A stretch of DNA of 34,829 bases, from the IMG/VR virus record IMGVR_UViG_3300046167_000175, positions 1 through 34,829 of that record; one strand, written 5' to 3'. The DNA is from a virus. Positions 30,864 through 34,829 of this stretch are shown here, piece after piece; position 1 is the stretch's first letter; each line of letters begins with the position of its first letter. A model generated the notes under the pieces. That model was not told the DNA's origin. It was given only the letters and a program-made list of their open reading frames with translations, and ran no database searches. A program made the position numbers and the translations under genes.

Positions 30864-31474
30864 ATGCCGATGGTAAACGGAGCACGACGTACACGTACAC
30901 TCAATACACCTGCACAACAAAGAAGGACGTTACAAAGCTGAAGCACATGCAATCTTAAACACAATACAGTACATGAAGGACAATCAAAGACCCTTTGAGT
31001 TTTCTTCGTCGGTGTACTCGTACATGGCTAAAGGTTGCGGAGGGCGTGATATGGCCCTGTATCTTTTCCAGGCGTCGCGTGTAGCAGCAGGAGAAGGACG
31101 TTCATCAGCGGCAGTCTATACTGGCGACTACAACATGGGTAAGGTAGAGTCAGCAGAAGCCTACGGTATTCTGTCAGCTATGTCTACCGGAAAACGTTTT
31201 AGACCAGTATGGGCTACGCCGTTTGATAACATGACAAGCATACCCGTCGAACGCAGTAAGGGTATCTACATGAGTATGCCTGAGCCTCTTAGGGAAATGT
31301 ATTGGTCATGTCGTAAACCCACTGAGGTTGGTGAAGGTTTTCTAACCTGCGGTGAGTGCCACGCTTGCAAAAGGCAAGCAGAAGTACGCATACACAGAAG
31401 CAGGCAAAGCTAAAGCTAAGAAAGCCGCAGCCAAAACAGGAAAGAAGGTGAAACGTGCCAAAGGCAAAAAGTAA
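30864..31474 (+). pseudogene. Small Lys-rich protein gene split by a 494-bp insertion
   Basis: The start ATG (30864, AAGGAGG upstream) encodes MPMVNG and then stray sequence stopping after 25 residues. The rest of the same protein (GKQKYAYTEAGKAKAKKAAA and a KGKK end) lies at 31373-31474. Joining 30864-30878 to 31373 gives a 38-residue MPMVNGK... protein of the kind common in phages next to the flanking genes. The interval holds a QueC-like fragment. Confidence 0.68.
30877..31413 (+). pseudogene. queC: QueC-like (7-cyano-7-deazaguanine synthase) fragment, N-terminus missing
   Basis: The open frame begins after a stop at 30874-30876 and has no start until ATG 30973. It reads EHDVHVHSIHLHNKEGRYKA, FEFSSSVYSYM, ALYLFQASRVAAGEGR, AVYTGDYNMG, then a C-terminal SCRKP...CGECHACK motif like the QueC zinc site (C, C, C, C). 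QueC makes preQ0 for queuosine or for 7-deazaguanine DNA modification; it needs an N-terminal SGGxDS ATP loop, absent here. The last 11 residues (EVRIHRSRQS) are out-of-frame reading of the interrupted host gene. Probably non-functional; no other preQ0 gene is present. Confidence 0.7.
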
Positions 31475-31616
31475 AAGTCCAAAGCCCTCTAACCCTGCGT
31501 TGTATTCCAGAGTCAAAGCGGAGGCTAAACGTAAGTTTGATGTTTGGCCGTCTGCCTATGCTTCAGGATGGTTAACCAAAGAATACAAAAAGCGCGGAGG
31601 TAAGTACAGTGGCTAA
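31455..31616 (+). CDS. Small conserved basic phage protein
   Basis: 53 residues from GTG 31455: MPKAKSKSPKPSNPALYSRV then KAEAKRKFDVWPSAYASGWL and TKEYKKRGGKYSG. I recognise the PALYxRVKAEAKRKFDVxPSAYA...EYKKRGGKY pattern from marine phages, where it accompanies the next gene. Function unknown. It overlaps the split gene's 3' end by 20 bases; its own end supplies GGAGG for the following GTG. Confidence 0.7.
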   Translation: MPKAKSKSPKPSNPALYSRVKAEAKRKFDVWPSAYASGWLTKEYKKRGGKYSG

Positions 31617-31872
31617 ACCAAAGGGTGGTCTGACCAAATGGTTTAAAGAAGACTGGGTTGACCTAAAGACAGGCAAGGAGTGTGGACGTAAATCTGCTAA
31701 GAATTCTAAGCGTCCGTACCCTTCCTGCCGCCCTAAAGCTGTTGCAGCTAAGATGACAGCGGCTGAAAAAGCTAAGTCTAAAGCTAAGAAGACTGGCCCA
31801 GCTAAAGTTAAACACGCAGTTACAGCATCCGGTAAACGAAGAAAGACTGGTAAAAATACCAAAAAGGCTTGA
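31609..31872 (+). CDS. Conserved basic phage protein (KGGL-KWFKEDWVD type)
   Basis: 87 residues from GTG 31609 (GGAGG 8 bases upstream). GGLTKWFKEDWVDLKTGKEC then GRKSA...SKRPYPSCRPK, and a Lys/Ala-rich end with VKHAVTASGKRRKTGK. Widely conserved in phages, function unestablished; two Cys could bind zinc. The TGA stop is inside the -35 box of the next promoter. Confidence 0.75.
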   Translation: MAKPKGGLTKWFKEDWVDLKTGKECGRKSAKNSKRPYPSCRPKAVAAKMTAAEKAKSKAKKTGPAKVKHAVTASGKRRKTGKNTKKA

Positions 31873-31897
31873 CATTTGAGCAAAAGTATGGTATAAT
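31869..31897 (+). promoter_or_regulatory. Consensus sigma70 promoter of the capsid genes
   Basis: TTGACA (31869-31874), 17-base spacer, TATAAT (31892-31897), with AAAA in the spacer and TGG before the -10. It would boost scaffold and capsid transcription from about 31904. The -35 overlaps the previous gene's TGA. Confidence 0.9.
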
Positions 31898-31938
31898 ATA
31901 TAGTATATAGTAACTAATGAGATAACCAAAGGGCCTCT

Positions 31939-32184
31939 ATGAAACCTGAATTAGAAACATATTATAATAATTACTTCGACATCTTTAACACAGAAGGTTG
32001 GAAACAACTTGTAGAAGATTTTAAAAGTAATGCAAATATAATAAACTCAGTTGAAGCAACAAAAGATGTAGATGATATGTTTTTCCGCAAAGGACAACTT
32101 AACGTATTAGCACATCTAATTAACTTTGAAGCTATAACAACTAACAGCTTTGAAGACTTACAGAACAATCCAGAAGATGATTAA
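31939..32184 (+). CDS. Small acidic conserved phage protein
   Basis: 81 residues: YYNNYFDIFNTEGWKQLVED, then MFFRKGQLNVLAHLINFEA and an acidic tail. Small proteins with this FxxxGWKxLxED...RKGQLxxLxxLI pattern are frequent just before phage zinc-ribbon and scaffold genes; function unknown. First gene after the capsid promoter; overlaps the next by 8 bases. Confidence 0.7.
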   Translation: MKPELETYYNNYFDIFNTEGWKQLVEDFKSNANIINSVEATKDVDDMFFRKGQLNVLAHLINFEAITTNSFEDLQNNPEDD

Positions 32185-32386
32185 AGTATACGATTTCAAG
32201 TGTACTAATGGTCACTACTTTGAAGAATTTGTAGACGCTGATACTACAACCAGTAGGTGCGGTTGTGGTGCTAACGCTACAAGGGTCGTTTCAGCAACGC
32301 CATGCGTACTTGAAGGTGCATCTGGGGACTTTCCCGGACGGCACATGAAGTGGGTACGAGAACATGAACAGGCTGGACGTAAATAA
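32177..32386 (+). CDS. FmdB-like zinc-ribbon protein
   Basis: 69 residues from ATG 32177 (an upstream TTG would overlap more and lacks a ribosome site). MIKVYDFKCTNGHYFEEFVD then RCGCGANATRV: one Cys plus His at the first knuckle and CxC at the second, like degenerate FmdB ribbons found in phage structural clusters. Function unknown. Confidence 0.7.
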   Translation: MIKVYDFKCTNGHYFEEFVDADTTTSRCGCGANATRVVSATPCVLEGASGDFPGRHMKWVREHEQAGRK

Positions 32387-32421
32387 AACTCCACAACCGT
32401 TAGGCGGAGAAGGTTAATAAT

Positions 32422-33222
32422 ATGGGACGAGCACAACTCGTAGACGAGCGTTCGGAAGAAGAACTTAACAACGATAACGTAGATACACTAGAAGCACCAG
32501 AGGATACAATTGAGTCTCCAGAGGAGGTAGCTCAAGAGGAACCTAGCTTACCAGAGAAGTATCAGAACAAATCCTTGCAAGAGGTAGTTCAGATGCACCA
32601 AGAGGCTGAGAAGCTGCTTGGTAAACAAAGCTCTGAAGTTGGTGAACTGCGTGGTGTTGTTGATGACTACATCCAGACACAACTCGCACAACAACAAGCA
32701 CCTGTACAACAGCAAGAAGAAGACGATACTGACTTCTTTGTTGATCCAAAGACCGCAGTTAGCAGGGCAATTGAGAACCATCCTAGCATTAAAGAAGCTG
32801 AACAAGCTACTCAGCAGTACAAAAAACAAACAGCTTTGGCACAACTTCAAAGCAAGCATCCAGACATGAACACCATTGTCCAAGATGCTAAGTTTGCTGA
32901 GTGGATTAAAGGCTCTAAGATCAGGACTCAATTGTTTGTACAAGCAGACCAGCAGTATGATTACGACGCCGCTGATGAACTGTTCTCCCTCTGGAAAGAG
33001 AGAGCCTCTGTTGCAGAACAGACGGTAGCAGTTGAGAAGCAAGCACGTAAGCAGCAGGTTAAGTCTGCAAGTACAGGCAACGCCCGAGGAACAGGTCAAA
33101 CTCAACGTAAGAAGCAATATCGTCGTGCTGATATTATTAAACTTATGCAGACCGACCCAGATCGTTACTCAGCTTTGTCAGAAGAAATCTTTCAAGCTTA
33201 CGCCGAGGGTCGTGTTAAGTAG
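32422..33222 (+). CDS. Capsid scaffolding protein
   Basis: 266 residues: acidic disordered N-terminus, LPEKYQNKSLQEVVQMHQEA coiled coil, Gln-rich linker, and a basic C-terminal end (QTQRKKQYRRADIIKLMQTD). Highly charged, helical, and directly upstream of the major capsid protein, as with T7 gp9-type scaffolds, which guide procapsid assembly and then leave. Confidence 0.85.
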   Translation: MGRAQLVDERSEEELNNDNVDTLEAPEDTIESPEEVAQEEPSLPEKYQNKSLQEVVQMHQEAEKLLGKQSSEVGELRGVVDDYIQTQLAQQQAPVQQQEEDDTDFFVDPKTAVSRAIENHPSIKEAEQATQQYKKQTALAQLQSKHPDMNTIVQDAKFAEWIKGSKIRTQLFVQADQQYDYDAADELFSLWKERASVAEQTVAVEKQARKQQVKSASTGNARGTGQTQRKKQYRRADIIKLMQTDPDRYSALSEEIFQAYAEGRVK

Positions 33223-33244
33223 CCTAATCTAAAGGAGATTTATC

Positions 33245-34207
33245 ATGGCGACTCAAACTTATCCCGGTACAGTAGGCGGTGGCTCCATTGTCAATAAGAC
33301 AGCCGCAGCAACATTCATCCCTGAAATCTGGAGCGACGAAGTAATTGCCGCATACCAGAAGAACCTGAAGATGTCACCTCTTGTAAAGAAGATGTCTATG
33401 ACAGGTAAGAAGGGCGACAAGATCCATGTCCCTAAGCCTATCCGTGGCGCTGCATCTGCTAAGGTGCAAGATACTGCGGTTAACATTCAGGCGAACGTTG
33501 AGCAAGAATTGCAGATTGAAATCAATCGTCACTTCGAGTACTCACGTTTTATTGAGGACATCGTAGAAGTACAGGCACTCAACAGCCTGCGACAGTTCTA
33601 CACAGAAGACGCTGGTTACCAGTTGGCTCTGACGGTTGACACTGACCTGATGAACTGTGGTACTGGTTTCGGTGACGGAACTCTTGACCTCGCTGCTCCT
33701 ACTGGTGCAGATTGGGTTAACAGTAACAGCTACTACTTTAACGCTGCTACTGGCCTGAGCGCCTTTGCTGCTGGTACTGTAGCTACTGGTGACAACTTCA
33801 CCGACGTAGGTTTCCGTGAGGCTATCAAGCTTCTGGATGACGCCAACGTACCAATGGAAGATCGTTGCTTGATCATCCCGCCTGCTGCTCGTAAGACAGT
33901 AATGGGAATTGAGCGTTACGTATCTAGCGACTTCCGTGATGACCGCACTGTTAAGTCTGGTCTGATTGGTAACGTCTACGGTGTTGACATTTACGTTTCT
34001 AGTAACTGTCCTACGATTGAGACTAACGTTCGTGGCGCTCTGTTCTTCCACAAGGATGCTATCATCCACGCGGAGCAGATGAATGTACGTTCGCAGACTC
34101 AGTACAAGCAAGAGTACTTGTCTACTCTGTACACCGCTGACACCCTCTATGGTGTTCAAGTGTACCGTCCTGAAGGTGGCTTAGTACTAGCTGTCTTTGA
34201 CGAGTAA
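33245..34207 (+). CDS. Major capsid protein
   Basis: 320 residues, preceded by a strong AAAGGAG site. The order TAAATFIPEIWSDEVIAAYQ, MTGKKGDKIHVPKPIRG, FIEDIVEVQALNSLR and DANVPMEDRCLIIPPAARKT is characteristic of marine podovirus HK97-fold capsid proteins. Ends YRPEGGLVLAVFDE. It forms the icosahedral shell around the scaffold. Followed by a strong terminator. Confidence 0.95.
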   Translation: MATQTYPGTVGGGSIVNKTAAATFIPEIWSDEVIAAYQKNLKMSPLVKKMSMTGKKGDKIHVPKPIRGAASAKVQDTAVNIQANVEQELQIEINRHFEYSRFIEDIVEVQALNSLRQFYTEDAGYQLALTVDTDLMNCGTGFGDGTLDLAAPTGADWVNSNSYYFNAATGLSAFAAGTVATGDNFTDVGFREAIKLLDDANVPMEDRCLIIPPAARKTVMGIERYVSSDFRDDRTVKSGLIGNVYGVDIYVSSNCPTIETNVRGALFFHKDAIIHAEQMNVRSQTQYKQEYLSTLYTADTLYGVQVYRPEGGLVLAVFDE

Positions 34208-34216
34208 GGCTCCACT

Positions 34217-34243
34217 GGCCCCTTCGGGGGCCTTTCTTATTTC
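34217..34243 (+). terminator. Intrinsic terminator after the capsid gene
   Basis: GGCCCC-TTCG-GGGGCC hairpin (34217-34232) followed by TTTCTTATTTCTT. A stable UUCG-loop terminator that would cut most transcription before the fibre gene and keep capsid message high. Confidence 0.9.
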
Positions 34244-34266
34244 TTGTTTGTCTTTAGGAGTAGCTT

Positions 34267-34829
34267 ATGCCAATTTATAGGGGTGATGGAGGTTCAGGTG
34301 ATTCGTCTACGGACGCCTATGCTTCAGAGATTGCCCAGTACGCACAAACAGCTACCGATAAAGCAAACGAAGCTTCGGCCAGTGCAACGGCGGCTGCTAA
34401 TAGCGCCTCTGCTGCTGCGGGTTCGGAGTCTGGCGTGGCCGCTGATGCTGCTGCTGCCAACCAAGCAAAGCTAGACGCACAGGCTGCACAGGCTGCTGCT
34501 GAAACCGCTGAGACAGGCGCAGAGTTAGCCGAGACAAACGCAGGCACACAAGCCACGGCTGCTGCTGGAAGCGCAACTGCTGCTGCATCCAGTGCAACCT
34601 CTGCGGCTTCGTCATCAGGTACGGCAGCTACTAGCGCATCACAGGCTGCTACGGCGGCAATCTCTGCTAGCTCTAGTGCATCATCGGCATTGTCAGCATC
34701 TTCGGCAGCTAGCTCCAGCGCAACCAATGCAGCTTCTAGCGCCACCGCTTCAGCCAATAGTGCAACTGCTGCGGCAACATCAGCAACTAACTCAGCCAAC
34801 AGCGCTACTGCATCGGCAGCTAGTGCGGC
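34267..34829 (+). CDS. Tail fibre protein, N-terminal part (3' end cut by window edge)
   Basis: Starts MPIYRGDGGSGDSSTDAYAS (AGGAG 7 bases upstream), a recognisable virion-attachment start for podovirus fibres, then ~150 residues of Ala/Ser/Thr-rich helix with frequent SATAAA and SSA patterns: a trimeric coiled stalk. It runs off the window with two bases of an unfinished Ala codon, which base 1 completes in frame with 2-535. No promoter is visible between the terminator and this gene, so expression probably depends on readthrough. Confidence 0.85.
   Translation, partial: MPIYRGDGGSGDSSTDAYASEIAQYAQTATDKANEASASATAAANSASAAAGSESGVAADAAAANQAKLDAQAAQAAAETAETGAELAETNAGTQATAAAGSATAAASSATSAASSSGTAATSASQAATAAISASSSASSALSASSAASSSATNAASSATASANSATAAATSATNSANSATASAASA

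Noticed and set aside
32364-32417. 17-residue frame MNRLDVNKTPQPLGGEG
   Set aside because: No ribosome site and no feature beyond being open; overlaps the zinc-ribbon gene end.
32548-33117. 189-residue Leu/Cys-rich minus-strand frame that looks membrane-like
   Set aside because: Opposite to the scaffold gene, with hydrophobicity arising from the complement of Gln/Glu codons.
33542-34159. 205-residue minus-strand frame
   Set aside because: Antisense to the well-supported major capsid gene; no start signal.
34317-34799. 160-residue Ala/Val-rich minus-strand frame
   Set aside because: Shadow of the Ala/Ser-rich fibre stalk; composition explains the absence of stops.
1-34829. Integrase, repressor, tRNA, CRISPR array, insertion sequence or T7-type RNA polymerase
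   Set aside because: Looked for characteristic motifs and repeats in all frames and gaps; none seen.

Overview
This window looks like the essentially complete genome of a virulent, short-tailed marine phage (a T7-like podovirus without its own RNA polymerase, similar in gene set to the SIO1/VpV262 type of marine podovirus). The evidence is a primase-helicase with zinc ribbon, Toprim and Walker motifs, a family A DNA polymerase, a T7 endonuclease I-like resolvase, a 5'-3' exonuclease, a B12-dependent (class II) ribonucleotide reductase, and a terminase/portal/scaffold/major capsid block followed by tail genes. I see no integrase, repressor, tRNA, CRISPR array or T7-type RNA polymerase. The host is probably a Gram-negative bacterium (lipoprotein lipobox, M15 endolysin plus 3TM holin); a marine proteobacterium is an inference. 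The last 563 bases and the first 535 bases form one tail-fibre gene that joins exactly in frame, so the window is probably a circular or circularly permuted molecule opened inside that gene.

Layout on the circle: a control region at about 25.47-26.23 kb separates two divergent transcription units. The rightward unit runs through small terminase (26.2 kb), M15 endolysin, large terminase, portal, small basic proteins, scaffold, major capsid protein (33.2 kb) and tail fibre. It crosses the window ends into an S74 fibre, a lysis cassette (lipoprotein, secreted protein, coiled-coil/TM protein, 3TM holin), a long acidic repeat protein, tail tube/nozzle proteins and three probable internal virion proteins, ending at 13.08 kb. 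The leftward unit runs from 25.47 kb down to 13.11 kb: many tiny early genes, several encoding single-helix membrane peptides of 24-31 residues, then primase-helicase, DNA polymerase, SSB-like protein, exonuclease, endonuclease I, metallophosphoesterase, DUF3310 protein and ribonucleotide reductase. The units converge on one hairpin terminator at 13,083-13,100. Most genes are stitched together by ATGA or TAATG overlaps.

Transcription appears to rely on host sigma70 RNA polymerase. Four near-perfect TTGACA-17-TATAAT promoters (26.00 and 31.87 kb rightward; 18.57 and 22.15 kb leftward) share an AAAA tract and an extended -10 TGn. In three of the four, the TGA inside the -35 box is the stop codon of the preceding gene.

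The most unusual features are breaks in genes that should be intact. Single- or double-base shifts interrupt DNA polymerase, large terminase, portal, a small structural protein, a duplicated early gene and the active-site motif of ribonucleotide reductase; in almost every case removing one or two bases restores the family sequence. There are also two clean insertions: a 43-bp segment between 10-bp direct repeats in an early gene (rearrangement, or a candidate translational-bypass element), and a 494-bp piece of a QueC-like gene inside a small basic-protein gene. Indel errors in the assembly are the simplest explanation for the shifts; the two insertions and a cysteine-bracketed TFGG motif shared by two neighbouring proteins deserve independent attention.
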